NCBI RefSeq assembly: GCF_016862935.1
Contig: NZ_BONX01000036.1
Coordinates: forward strand, 1-64,000
Source of the DNA: Plantactinospora mayteni
GTDB lineage: Bacteria; Actinomycetota; Actinomycetes; Mycobacteriales; Micromonosporaceae
DNA: 64,000 nucleotides
Direction of reading: 5' to 3'
This document shows, piece after piece, positions 16,847 to 24,900 of the stretch (position 1 is its first letter; each line of letters opens with the position of its first letter). A model generated the notes under the pieces. It made no database searches. It was not told the origin of the DNA and saw only the letters and a list, made by a program, of their open reading frames with translations. Position numbers and translations under genes: made by a program.

Positions 16847-17100
16847 GGTCGGTTCCTTCGAGGTCAGGTGGCGCGGCCGGCGCGTGGCGGGCACGTCGAT
16901 GGTTGCGGTCGGCTCGGGCGGGGCGGCGCCCCGACGTGCGGGCATCCCGGGTAGCTGCCGGTCGAGCCGGGCGGTACGGAAACGGGGCTGGTAGGGCTCG
17001 TTGACGTGGCCGTCGATCGGTCCGTTGGGTGTACCGCCCGACACGGTCGGTCCCCCGGAATCCGTCTCGGCCGCTTCGTCCGCCCCGCGCCTGGCGGCTG

Positions 17101-18204
17101 TCACGGGGAGTTCCGGGCGGGGGCGGTGGCCGGGAAGAGGCGCTGGCGTAGGGCGAGGCTGACGTAGACCAGCGCGACGAGGACGGGTACCTCGATCAGT
17201 GGTCCGACGACACCGGCGAGCGCCTGGCCGCTGGTGACGCCGAAGGTGCCGATCGCCACGGCGATGGCCAGTTCGAAGTTGTTCCCGGCGGCGGTGAAGG
17301 CGAGGGTGGTGGTCCGCTCGTAGCTCAGCCCGATCGCCCGGCCGAGGCCGTAGGAGCCGGCCCACATGATCGCGAAGTAGGCCAGCAGCGGCACCGCGAT
17401 CAGCACGACGTCCCACGGCTGGCTGGTGATCGCGTCGCCTTGCAGGGCGAACAGGACGACGATGGTGAACAGCAGTCCGTACAGGGCGACCGGGCCGATC
17501 CTCGGCAGGAACGCGTCCTCGTACCAGGTGCGGCCCTTCGCGCGTTCGCCGAGGCGGCGGGTGAGGTAGCCGGCGAGCAGCGGGACGCCGAGGAAGATCA
17601 GTACGTTGCCGGCGATGTCCCACCCGGAGACCTGCAACGCCGCTCCGGAGAGGCCGAGCCAGCCGGGCAGCACGGAGAGGTAGAACCAGCCGAGTACGCC
17701 GAAGGCGAGGACCTGGAAGACGGAGTTGAGGGCGACCAGGACGGCGGCGGCCTCCCGGTCGCCGCAGGCGAGGTCGTTCCAGATGATCACCATGGCGATG
17801 CATCGGGCCAGGCCGACGATGACCAGGCCGGTGCGGTACTCGGCGTGGTCGGCCAGGAAGGTCCAGGCCAGGGCGAACATGACCGCCGGGCCGATCAGCC
17901 AGTTCAGCACCAGGGAGGAGAAGAGCAGGCGGCGGTCGCCGGTGACGGTGTCGAGCCGGTCGTAGCGGACCTTGGCCAGCACCGGGTACATCATGACCAG
18001 CAGCCCGACGGCGATCGGCAGCGAGATTCCGCTGACCTCGACCGCTTCCAGGGCGGTGTTCAGGCCGGGGACGACGCGGCCGAGCAGCAGCCCGGCGACC
18101 ATGGCCAGGCCGATCCACAGTGGCAGGAGCCGGTCGAGCCGGGAGAGCCGGGCGACGAAAGGTGCCGGGCGGGCGGTGCGGGCGGTGGTGGTGGTGGTGG
18201 TCAC
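17101..18204 (-). CDS. acr3: ACR3-family arsenite efflux transporter
   Basis: 367 aa with ten predicted membrane helices (BART superfamily). The key translocation residues are visible: Cys in GLARCIAMVIIWND and Glu in GNNFELAIAVAI. The N-terminus is a Thr-rich run. The GTG start overlaps the arsR stop (GTGA), so both are translated together. It exports As(III), possibly also Sb(III), using the membrane potential, after ArsC has reduced arsenate. Confidence 0.95.
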   Translation of the reverse strand: MTTTTTTARTARPAPFVARLSRLDRLLPLWIGLAMVAGLLLGRVVPGLNTALEAVEVSGISLPIAVGLLVMMYPVLAKVRYDRLDTVTGDRRLLFSSLVLNWLIGPAVMFALAWTFLADHAEYRTGLVIVGLARCIAMVIIWNDLACGDREAAAVLVALNSVFQVLAFGVLGWFYLSVLPGWLGLSGAALQVSGWDIAGNVLIFLGVPLLAGYLTRRLGERAKGRTWYEDAFLPRIGPVALYGLLFTIVVLFALQGDAITSQPWDVVLIAVPLLAYFAIMWAGSYGLGRAIGLSYERTTTLAFTAAGNNFELAIAVAIGTFGVTSGQALAGVVGPLIEVPVLVALVYVSLALRQRLFPATAPARNSP

Positions 18205-18578
18205 GCGCTCGCCGGGATCCCGACTTGGAGCAGGCTCGCCAACTGCCGCATGATCCCCGGTCGCGCCCGGTAGTAGACCCAGGTTCCTCGGCGCTCGGCG
18301 TCGACCAGGCCGGCCGCACGCAGCGTCTTGAGATGGTGCGAGATCGTCGGCCCGGACAGGTCGAATGCCGGGGTGAGTTCACAGACGCAGATCTCCCCGG
18401 CCGGCGCCGAGGCGATCATCGACATCAACTGGAGGCGGACGGGGTCGCCGAGCGCCTTGAAGGCCGGGGCGAGCACGGCGGCGGTCTCCGCCGGGATCCG
18501 CTGCTCGCTGATCGGCGTGCAGCAGGGCATCCCGGCGTCGAGGTCGGTGAGAGTGAGTCCCGGCGGCTGCTTCGACAT
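18201..18578 (-). CDS. arsR: ArsR-family arsenic-responsive repressor
   Basis: 125 aa from the ATG at 18578. It has a winged helix with recognition region LSGPTISHHLKTLRAAGLV. Metal-site cysteines are a CC pair near the N-terminus (MPCCTPISE) and CVC in AGEICVCELTPAF. An N-terminal CC plus a Cys in the DNA-binding helix resembles the Corynebacterium-type As(III) site rather than only the E. coli CxC site. It represses its own operon and probably the divergent flavoprotein operon through the shared operator region at 18597-18695, releasing DNA when arsenite binds. Confidence 0.93.
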   Translation of the reverse strand: MSKQPPGLTLTDLDAGMPCCTPISEQRIPAETAAVLAPAFKALGDPVRLQLMSMIASAPAGEICVCELTPAFDLSGPTISHHLKTLRAAGLVDAERRGTWVYYRARPGIMRQLASLLQVGIPASA

Positions 18579-18596
18579 GTGTCTAGGTTGACAGAT

Positions 18597-18695
18597 CTCG
18601 AAACAGCGTGCAAGTCTCTGATTCGAAGAACGTCGAGACAGCCCCGAGCCACGCCTCGGCACCACCTGGACTGCTGTTTCGAGTATCTTGAAGAT
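18597..18695. promoter_or_regulatory. Divergent ars operator/promoter region with inverted half-sites
   Basis: The 11-bp sequence CTCGAAACAGC at 18597-18607 recurs as its exact reverse complement GCTGTTTCGAG at 18673-18683, so each divergent gene has the same element in the same orientation relative to itself. A TTCGAA palindrome lies between them (18622-18627), and the perfect 11-bp palindrome ATCTTGAAGAT is at 18685-18695, just before the flavoprotein RBS. These are the expected places for ArsR dimers to block both promoters. ArsR as the ligand is inferred. Confidence 0.65.
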
Positions 18696-18707
18696 AGAGG
18701 AGTTGTG

Positions 18708-20186
18708 ATGATCGACCGTCTGGAAGACCTGCCCGTGGTCGTGATCGGTGCCGGTCCGGTGGGCCTGGCCGCCGCCGCTCACCTCCACCAGCGTGGGCTG
18801 CCGTTCACCGTTCTGGAGGCCGGTGACGGCCCTGCCGCCGCTGTCGCCCAGTGGGGGCACGTACGGCTCTTCTCGCCGTGGCGGTACAACGTCGACCAGG
18901 CCGCCGCCGGACTGCTGCGCGACGCCGGCTGGGTCGAACCCGACCCCGAGATCCTGCCGACCGGCGGCGAACTCGTCGCGGACTACCTACGACCGCTGGC
19001 GGACCTGCCCGCGATGAAGCCCGCCATCCGGTACGGGACACGAGTGGTCGCGGTGACCCGGCTCGGCCTGGACCGGCTCCGCACCGCCGGGCGAGAAGCC
19101 ACCCCGTTCCTGCTCCGGCTCGCCTCCGGTACGGACCTGCGCGCCCGCGCGGTCATCGACGCCTCCGGCACCTGGACCACCCCCAACGTGCTCGGCGCCG
19201 CCGGCATCCCCGCACACGGAGAAACCACCGCCGCCGGAGTCGTCACGCACGCGCTGCCCGACGTGCTCGGCGCCGACCGGGACCGGTTCGCCGGAAAGCG
19301 GGTCCTGGTCGTCGGCGCCGGCCACTCCGCCGCGAACACCCTCCTCGCCCTCGCCGCACTCGCCGAGCAGGCACCCGACACGAAGGTCGGCTGGGCGATC
19401 CGATCCACCAGCCCGGCCCGCACCTACGGCGGCGAAACCGCCGACGCCCTACCCGCCCGCGGTGCTCTCGGCACCCGGCTGCGTGAACACGTCGAAGCCG
19501 GCCGCATCGACCTCGTCACCGGCTTCTCCGTGCACCAGCTCGCCCCGGCAGCCGACGGCGCGGTGACGGTGTCCGACGGGACCCGGACCCTCACCGTGGA
19601 CCGGATCGTGTCGGCGACCGGCTTCCGACCCGACCACTCCATCACCACCGAACTCCGCCTCGCCCTGGACCCGATCATGGGCTCCACCCGGGCCCTCGCC
19701 CCGCTGATCGACCCCAACCAGCACTCCTGCGGCACCGTCCCACCCCACGGCGTCGACGAACTCGCCCACCCCGAACCCGGCTACTACGCCATCGGGGCGA
19801 AGAGCTACGGCCGCGCCCCGACCTTCCTGATGGCCACCGGCTACGAACAGGCCCGCTCCGTCGTCGCCGCCCTCGCCGGAGACTGGACGGCGGCCCGCGA
19901 CGTCCAACTCGAGCTACCCGAAACCGGGGTCTGCAACAGCAACCCGATCCTCCACGACAACACCATCACCGCCAGCGGTGGTGGCTGCTGCGGCACCCCG
20001 GCCGCCGACACCACCACGACCAGCGGCGGACGCGGACTCGCCACCGGCATCTCCGGCGGCCTCCTCGCCGCACCCTTGCCCCTCGTCGGCACCTCCACCT
20101 CACCCGGCACGGACTCCGCCGGCGGCTGCTGCGGCACCTCCACCTCACCCGGCACGGATTCCGCCGGCGGCTGCTGCGGCAACTGA
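18708..20186 (+). CDS. Ars-operon flavoprotein (FAD/NAD(P) monooxygenase- or thioredoxin-reductase-like) with CC-rich tail
   Basis: 492 aa. ATG with GAGGAG 6 nt upstream was preferred over the GTG 3 nt earlier. FAD motif VVVIGAGPVGLAAA lies at about 10-23; a second Rossmann motif VLVVGAGHSAANT at about 200 binds NAD(P)H; SATGFRPD and YYAIGAKSYGRAPTF are typical of flavin-containing monooxygenases. The C-terminal 70 residues are low-complexity Gly/Thr/Ser with three vicinal cysteine pairs (427-428, 474-475, 489-490), the last two in a duplicated 15-residue unit GTSTSPGTDSAGGCC. Vicinal cysteines bind As(III) tightly, so the tail may be an arsenic sensor, scavenger or redox relay. It is followed after 3 nt by an MFS gene and shares the ars operator region. 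Confidence 0.88.
   Translation: MIDRLEDLPVVVIGAGPVGLAAAAHLHQRGLPFTVLEAGDGPAAAVAQWGHVRLFSPWRYNVDQAAAGLLRDAGWVEPDPEILPTGGELVADYLRPLADLPAMKPAIRYGTRVVAVTRLGLDRLRTAGREATPFLLRLASGTDLRARAVIDASGTWTTPNVLGAAGIPAHGETTAAGVVTHALPDVLGADRDRFAGKRVLVVGAGHSAANTLLALAALAEQAPDTKVGWAIRSTSPARTYGGETADALPARGALGTRLREHVEAGRIDLVTGFSVHQLAPAADGAVTVSDGTRTLTVDRIVSATGFRPDHSITTELRLALDPIMGSTRALAPLIDPNQHSCGTVPPHGVDELAHPEPGYYAIGAKSYGRAPTFLMATGYEQARSVVAALAGDWTAARDVQLELPETGVCNSNPILHDNTITASGGGCCGTPAADTTTTSGGRGLATGISGGLLAAPLPLVGTSTSPGTDSAGGCCGTSTSPGTDSAGGCCGN
20088..20177 (+). repeat. 45-bp tandem duplication encoding the Cys-pair tail
   Basis: Two 45-bp copies differ at one base (GAC/GAT) and encode GTSTSPGTDSAGGCC twice at the very C-terminus of the flavoprotein. 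The duplication doubles the number of vicinal Cys pairs in the tail. Confidence 0.92.
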
Positions 20187-20189
20187 CCC

Positions 20190-21497
20190 ATGCCGATCAC
20201 GGAACCGGTGGCCGCCCGACGGGACGGTGGGCGCCGGGCCCGGTTCCCCGGCTGGCGGATCGTCGCCGCGCTCGCGATCACCCAGACCGTCGGCTACGGC
20301 ACCCTCTATTACACCTTCGCCGTCCTGCTCCAACCGATGGCCGCCGACCTGCACGCCTCGACCACCGCGGTCACCGGCGCGTTCACCGCCGCCGTACTCG
20401 CCTGGGCGATCCTGGCGGTACCCGTCGGCAGATGGCTCGACCGCCACGGCGGCCGGGCCCTGATGACCACCGGCTCACTCCTGGCCACCGGCCTGCTCGC
20501 CGCCTGGTCCCAGGTCCGCACCGTCACCCAGCTCTACCTCGTCCTCGTCGGCATCGGCCTGGCGATGTCCATGGTGCTCTACGAGGCGGCGACCGCCGTC
20601 ATCGTCTCCTGGTTCGACCCCGAACGCCGACCCCGGGCACTGCTCGCCATGATCGTCGTCGCCGGCTTCGCCAGCACCATCTTCCTGCCCCTGACCGGAC
20701 AACTCGTCGCCCACCACGGATGGCGCACCGCCCTGCTCATCCTCGCCGGGATCTACGGCGTCATCACCATCCCGCTGCACGCGGTCCTCGTCCGCAAAGC
20801 CCCACGCAGCACGGCGACCGCCCCGCACACCTCCCCGGCCGTCCGGGCCGCCGTCGTCCGGGCCGCCCTGCACGACAGCCGCTTCTGGTTCCTCGCCATC
20901 GCGTTCGTCGCGCACAGCGCCGCGATGAGCACCATGACGCTGCACCTGGTCGGCTTCCTCACCGACCGCGGACATCCGACCACCTTCGCCGCCACCGTCG
21001 CCGGGCTACTCGGCGTCCTGTCGGTCACCGGCCGCCTGGTCCTCACCGGCGCCCAACGCCGGATCCGGATGACCACCCTCGTCGCCACCGTCTTCGGAAT
21101 CCAAGCCGCAGCCGCCTTCTGCCTACCACTGGTCGCCGCCAACCGGATCGGCGCCATCATCGCCGTCACCGCGTTCGGATTCGGCTTCGGTGTCGCCAGC
21201 CTCGCCGCACCCGCCCTACTCACCGACCGGTACGGCACCACCGCCTACGCCACCATCGCCGGCATCCTCGCCACCCCCGCCACCGTAGCCAGGGCGTCCA
21301 CCCCACTGGCCGCGGCTGCGCTACTCGGCGCCACCGGCGGCTACACCCCGGTCCTCACCGTCATCGGGGGAATCTGCTGCGTCGCCGCCATCGGAATCCT
21401 CGCCCGAGCCGGGACACCCGTACTCCTGCCGGACGGGCAACCGGAGCGACGGGCACCGCTCGACCCCGTCGCCGGTGGCCCGGTCGCCAGCGATTAG
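20190..21497 (+). CDS. MFS transporter in the arsenic island
   Basis: 435 aa with 12 predicted helices. The loop 2-3 motif VGRWLDRHGGRALM matches the MFS G-x-x-x-D-R-x-G-R consensus, and a second-half copy is weaker. It begins 3 nt after the flavoprotein stop with no own RBS, so it is translationally coupled. Co-expression suggests export of an arsenic species or of the product of the flavoprotein. It is not an obvious ArsJ, since no GAPDH-like partner is present. It ends 18 bp before the convergent YnfA gene. Confidence 0.88.
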   Translation: MPITEPVAARRDGGRRARFPGWRIVAALAITQTVGYGTLYYTFAVLLQPMAADLHASTTAVTGAFTAAVLAWAILAVPVGRWLDRHGGRALMTTGSLLATGLLAAWSQVRTVTQLYLVLVGIGLAMSMVLYEAATAVIVSWFDPERRPRALLAMIVVAGFASTIFLPLTGQLVAHHGWRTALLILAGIYGVITIPLHAVLVRKAPRSTATAPHTSPAVRAAVVRAALHDSRFWFLAIAFVAHSAAMSTMTLHLVGFLTDRGHPTTFAATVAGLLGVLSVTGRLVLTGAQRRIRMTTLVATVFGIQAAAAFCLPLVAANRIGAIIAVTAFGFGFGVASLAAPALLTDRYGTTAYATIAGILATPATVARASTPLAAAALLGATGGYTPVLTVIGGICCVAAIGILARAGTPVLLPDGQPERRAPLDPVAGGPVASD

Positions 21498-21515
21498 GAG
21501 AGGTGTTACCTGGGC

Positions 21516-21848
21516 TCAGCCGCGTGGTGCGTACATGATCACGACAACGCCGAGCAGGCAGATGGCGGCGCCGGTGATGTCCCACCGGTCCGGGCGGAAC
21601 TTGTCCACGACGACGCCCCAGGCCAGGGAGCCGGCGACGAAGATTCCGCCGTACGCGGCCAGGATCCGGCCGAAGTTCGGATCCGGTTGCAGGGATGCGG
21701 CGAACCCGTACGCGCCGAGAGCCACGATCCCCGCGGCGATCCAGAGCACTCCGCGATGCTCCCGCCAGCCCTGCCAGATCAGCCAGGCACCTCCGATCTC
21801 GGCCAGCGCGGCGAGCACGAACAGGGCAAGTGAACGGGCGAGAATCAC
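21516..21848 (-). CDS. YnfA/UPF0060 family small membrane protein
   Basis: 110 aa from a GTG at 21848 that overlaps the upstream stop (GTGA). It has four hydrophobic helices with the family signature [21 protein letters not shown] and [19 protein letters not shown]. YnfA proteins are small-multidrug-resistance-like membrane proteins. It is the last of four overlapping genes of a metal-responsive operon, which suggests an export or membrane-protection role. A longer reading frame reaches 22094 but overlaps the neighbour and is not used. Confidence 0.88.
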   Translation of the reverse strand: MILARSLALFVLAALAEIGGAWLIWQGWREHRGVLWIAAGIVALGAYGFAASLQPDPNFGRILAAYGGIFVAGSLAWGVVVDKFRPDRWDITGAAICLLGVVVIMYAPRG

Positions 21849-22156
21849 GAGGAAGACCGTATCGAGACGCTCTCCGGTACCCGCTCGACGGGCTGCCCGC
21901 CGCAGGAGCACTCGCCACCGGCGCAGTGGCCGCGGTGCCGGCGCACCCGCCTGGACGCCCACCACCAGGCCGCACCCGCCGCGACGGCCAGCCCGACCGC
22001 GACCGCCGGCATCGCCCGCGCGACGGCGGCCCAGCCAGCGCCGCCGAGAAGCCCGGCCGCCACGAGCAGCGGAAGCGCGCAGCAGGCCGCACACGCGATC
22101 CCGGCCAGCCCGGTCAGACCGGACGGCAGCATTCGACGCAGGTCAAACCTCGACAC
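21845..22156 (-). CDS. Small Cys-rich membrane protein (MerT-like candidate)
   Basis: 103 aa from a GTG at 22156, with GGGAG 6 nt upstream. The first helix contains [21 protein letters not shown], with a vicinal Cys pair as in mercuric-ion transporters, and a second helix follows; the C-terminus has [11 protein letters not shown], a second cysteine cluster on the other side. The layout (few helices, Cys in helix 1, terminal Cys/His cluster) fits a soft-metal transport or binding protein. It overlaps both neighbours (14 nt with merR-type gene, 4 nt with YnfA). Confidence 0.75.
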   Translation of the reverse strand: MSRFDLRRMLPSGLTGLAGIACAACCALPLLVAAGLLGGAGWAAVARAMPAVAVGLAVAAGAAWWWASRRVRRHRGHCAGGECSCGGQPVERVPESVSIRSSS

Positions 22157-22619
22157 GATCGACTCCCTCGGTAAGTTCGACGAACGGCAGCGGGCAGCAC
22201 GGACTGTCCGCGCAGACGACCAGGTCGTCGCAGCCGGCCGCGACCGCCTGGCGCAGGGTCTCCCGGATCACGACAAGATCGGCGATCTTCCGCTCGACCT
22301 CGACGAGCTTGCCCCGCGCACGGGCCTGCAAGCCGGCATCGGCCCGCCCGCCGTGCCGGTGGGCACCCACGTTCAGCAGTTCGGCGACCTCGTCCAGGGT
22401 GAACCCGAGTCGCTGCGCGGTCTTGATCACCCGCAGGATCGTCACGGTCTCCGGCGGGTAGAGCCGATGCCCGCCCAACGTCCGGTCCGGCTCGGCCACC
22501 AGACCCCGCCGTTCGTAGTAGCGCAGGGTCTGCTGATTCACCCCGGCGGCCTCCGCCACCTGCCCCGATCGCAGCCCCGTCGTGCGGGGGGCCGAACCGT
22601 TACCGCTGCTTGTCGTCAT
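22143..22619 (-). CDS. MerR-family metal-responsive regulator
   Basis: 158 aa. It has the MerR HTH and wing LRSGQVAEAAGVNQQTLRYYERRGLVAEPDRTLGGHRLY, a long dimerisation helix, and a C-terminal cysteine cluster GCDDLVVCADSPCCPLPF. The cysteine of the long helix found in mercury MerR (Tn501 Cys82) seems replaced in the region GAHRHGG, and the spacing in the C-terminal loop differs, so the metal may not be mercury. Its ATG overlaps the upstream gene stop (ATGA). It likely twists and activates the promoter at 22973-23004. Confidence 0.9.
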   Translation of the reverse strand: MTTSSGNGSAPRTTGLRSGQVAEAAGVNQQTLRYYERRGLVAEPDRTLGGHRLYPPETVTILRVIKTAQRLGFTLDEVAELLNVGAHRHGGRADAGLQARARGKLVEVERKIADLVVIRETLRQAVAAGCDDLVVCADSPCCPLPFVELTEGVDRVEV

Positions 22620-22966
22620 CGACGATCACCGGGCTCCGCACGCGCGGCGAGCGCGTCCAGCACGGCGACCCGCCCCGCCGGCACCGCCACGTCCAGCGTG
22701 AGCCGCCCAGCCGTGGCGCCCAAGGTGAAGGTGAAGAACGAACAGCAGGCGGTCTCCCGAACCACCAGATCCGCCGCCCGCGCGGCCACCGCCGGCTCCG
22801 GCCGCAATTCCAGCCGTACCCGCAACGGGTCAACCCGCTCCACCCCACGCACCGCCGAGGCGAACAGCTCGTCGAACTCCGTCAGCCGCAACGGCCGCTC
22901 CGCCGTCGGCAACGTACACGCCTGCGGCGGCCACGACCCCTCGACCAGCACCTTCGTCTCGGTCAT
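22616..22966 (-). CDS. Small CC-motif protein leading the MerR operon
   Basis: 116 aa from the ATG at 22966. It has no signal peptide or membrane helix. Notable parts are SWPPQACTLPTAERPLRLTEFD at the N-terminus and RETACCSFFTFTL in the middle, i.e. one single and one vicinal-cysteine site on a small alpha/beta protein. I do not recognise a named family, though similar proteins accompany MerR regulators in actinobacteria. A cytosolic metal-binding or reductase-accessory role is inferred from the cysteines and from its position as first gene of a metal-regulated operon. The transcript appears leaderless. Confidence 0.75.
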   Translation of the reverse strand: MTETKVLVEGSWPPQACTLPTAERPLRLTEFDELFASAVRGVERVDPLRVRLELRPEPAVAARAADLVVRETACCSFFTFTLGATAGRLTLDVAVPAGRVAVLDALAARAEPGDRR

Positions 22967-22972
22967 GCCACG

Positions 22973-23004
22973 ACGGTAACCCTGTACCCGGGTACCGGAT
23001 GCAA
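22973..23004 (-). promoter_or_regulatory. MerR-type promoter: TTGCAT, 20-bp spacer with palindrome, TACCGT
   Basis: On the minus strand TTGCAT (23004-22999) and TACCGT (22978-22973) are separated by 20 bp, longer than the usual 17, and the spacer is centred on the perfect 12-bp palindrome GTACCCGGGTAC (22984-22995). Over-long spacers with a central dyad are the signature of promoters activated by MerR proteins, and a MerR gene is second in this operon. TACCGT ends 6 nt before the ATG at 22966, so the mRNA would be leaderless. Confidence 0.8.
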
Positions 23005-23036
23005 GTCGCTCGACTGTCCGCGCCCGGACAACTGCC

Positions 23037-23092
23037 CTCACCCGGCGCCCGAGCCGGTATCGGCCTCGCCCGGCGCCCGAGCCGGTATCGGC
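23037..23092. repeat. 28-bp tandem repeat, two copies
   Basis: Two head-to-tail 28-bp units (27 of 28 identical, 24 consecutive identical bases) fill the DNA between the MerR-type promoter and the stop of the MBL gene. Confidence 0.9.
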
Positions 23093-23093
23093 G

Positions 23094-23810
23094 TCAGCCG
23101 GAGAGCAGTTGCCGGGCCTGGGCCAGGGTGGTCGGCTCGCCGTGGCTGTCGGCGTACCACTCGTAGTCGTCGTCGAGCAGGTCGCGCATCATCGCCAGGT
23201 CGAGGCCGTCGTCGGGGCCGCGCAGGTGCGCCGGTGGCGGATAGAAGCAGTCGCCGAGCAGTACGACCCGGGCGTCCGGGACGTACACCACCGTCGAGTC
23301 GGGGGCGTGCGCGCCGCCGACGTGCCGCAGCCGTACGCCGACCGGCAGGGTCAGCTCGTCGGTGAAGGTGCGGGTCGGCGGCAGGATGGTGAAGTCGGCC
23401 CAGTCGTCCATGGCCAGCGCCCGGGCCCGGAAACTCGGGCCGAGTCGCGGGTTCTCCCGCACCTGTTCGCGCAGGTAGCGGTGGCTCCACGGCCGGGTCG
23501 CCTCCTGTCGGAGCAGTTCCCGCCCGGCGACCTGCCCGACGATCTCCACGTCCGGCCAGGCGCACGCGCCCCAGACGTGGTCCCAGTGGTGGTGGGTGTA
23601 GACCAGCCAGCGGGCCGGGGGCAGCCCGGCGGCCCGCATCGCCGCCTGGATCGCTCGGGCGTGCGCGGGGCTGTGTCCGGCGTCGACCACGACGCTGCCC
23701 CGCTCGTCGGCGACGACCGCCACGCCGGCCTGGACGTTTTCCGGGTCCGGGTCGCCGAGCGAGATCCAGACCCGGCCGGCGAGCTGCCGGATGGTGATGC
23801 CGTCGATGAT
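23094..23810 (-). CDS. MBL-fold metallo-hydrolase (start possibly AUC)
   Basis: The MBL metal site is complete: THHHWDH, a later His in GGAHAPDS and Asp in LLGDCFYP. The first standard start is GTG at 23723 (209 aa), but the frame upstream is clearly family-like (GITIRQLAGRVWISLGDPDPEN, the usual first strands), reaches no ATG/GTG/TTG, and meets a perfect GGAGG 7 nt before ATC at 23810. I therefore give 23810 as the likely beginning (238 aa): either a rare AUC start, a mutated ATG, or a sequence error. Function is a hydrolase of unknown substrate (lactonase or glyoxalase II-like). It diverges from the dehydratase gene. Confidence 0.8.
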   Translation of the reverse strand: MIDGITIRQLAGRVWISLGDPDPENVQAGVAVVADERGSVVVDAGHSPAHARAIQAAMRAAGLPPARWLVYTHHHWDHVWGACAWPDVEIVGQVAGRELLRQEATRPWSHRYLREQVRENPRLGPSFRARALAMDDWADFTILPPTRTFTDELTLPVGVRLRHVGGAHAPDSTVVYVPDARVVLLGDCFYPPPAHLRGPDDGLDLAMMRDLLDDDYEWYADSHGEPTTLAQARQLLSG

Positions 23811-23929
23811 CGCGCGACCTCCGCAAGGCGGGCCCGGGGGCGGACCGGGGTGGATTGCCCCACACCCTATCCGCGCCGCCCGACGGCCGGGGATACCGTA
23901 CGGCGTACCAGGTGGAAGGGGCGGCGATC

Positions 23930-24871
23930 GTGATCACCCGTACCGATGTGCAGGACGCGGCGAGCCGGATCGCCGGGCACGTCCGGACGACCCCGGTGGC
24001 CCGGGTCGAGCCCGACCTCGCCGGACCGGCCGGAGCGCTCTGGTTGAAGCTGGAGTACCTGCAACACTCGGGGTCGTTCAAGGCACGCGGCGCGTTCAAC
24101 CGGGTGCTGGCCGCCGCCGAGCGCCGCGAACTGCCGGCCGCCGGGGTGGTCACCGCGTCCGGTGGCAATGCCGGCGCCGCCGTCGCGTACGCGGCGAGGT
24201 CGCTCGGCGTACCGGCCGAGGTGTACGTGCCGACCGCCGCCCCCGCCGTCAAGGTCGACAAGCTGCGCCAGCTCGGCGCCACCGTGGTCCCGCACGGCAC
24301 CGAGTACGCCGAGGCGTACGACGCCGCGGTCAAGCGGGCCGCCGACACCGGGGCGCTGTTCTGCCACGCCTACGACCAGCCGGAGATCTGCGCCGGTCAG
24401 GGCACGCTCGGGCTGGAGCTGCTGGAGCAGGTCGGTGAGCTGGACACCGTACTGGTGGCGGTCGGCGGCGGCGGGCTGATGGCCGGGGTGGCCGCCGCAC
24501 TGGAGGGTCGGGCCCGGGTGGTGGCGGTCGAGCCGGAGGGCGCCTCGGCGCTGCACGCCGCGCTGGCGGCGGGCGGGCCGGTCGACGTACCGGTCGCCGG
24601 GGTGGCCGCCGACTCGCTCGGCGCCCGCCGGGTCGGCTCGATCGCGTACGAGGTGGCGGTCCGGGCCGGGGTGCGGAGCGTGCTGGTCACCGACACACAG
24701 ATCGTGCAGGCGCGCCGACTGCTCTGGAGCCACTACCGGGTCGCCGTCGAGCACGGCACCGCCGCCGCGATGGCCGCGCTCACCTCGGGGGCGTACCGGC
24801 CGGTCGCCGGGGAGCGGCTCGCCGTGCTGCTCTGCGGGGCCAACACCGACCCCGCCGACCTGGCCGGCTGA
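23930..24871 (+). CDS. Threonine/serine dehydratase-like PLP enzyme
   Basis: 313 aa from the GTG at 23930 with GGAAGGGG upstream; earlier starts overlap the divergent MBL promoter. The Schiff-base Lys is in HSGSFKARGAF, the phosphate-binding loop is TASGGNAGAAVAYAA, and the tetraglycine loop is VAVGGGGLMAGV: fold type II of the tryptophan synthase beta superfamily. It has no C-terminal ACT regulatory domain, so it is a short catabolic or detoxifying threonine ammonia-lyase type, or a serine racemase relative. It likely converts threonine or serine to the 2-oxo acid plus ammonia. Confidence 0.88.
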   Translation: MITRTDVQDAASRIAGHVRTTPVARVEPDLAGPAGALWLKLEYLQHSGSFKARGAFNRVLAAAERRELPAAGVVTASGGNAGAAVAYAARSLGVPAEVYVPTAAPAVKVDKLRQLGATVVPHGTEYAEAYDAAVKRAADTGALFCHAYDQPEICAGQGTLGLELLEQVGELDTVLVAVGGGGLMAGVAAALEGRARVVAVEPEGASALHAALAAGGPVDVPVAGVAADSLGARRVGSIAYEVAVRAGVRSVLVTDTQIVQARRLLWSHYRVAVEHGTAAAMAALTSGAYRPVAGERLAVLLCGANTDPADLAG

Positions 24872-24900
24872 CCGGCACCCGCCAGCGCCGACCGTACCCG

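Noticed and set aside
20190-21497. MFS gene as ArsJ (organoarsenical efflux)
   Set aside because: ArsJ is paired with a GAPDH-type gene, which is absent; sequence only supports a generic MFS transporter.
22143-22619. Classical mercury-resistance operon
   Set aside because: No merA or merB in the window and the MerR-like protein does not keep the Tn501-type cysteine spacing; left as metal-responsive, ligand open.
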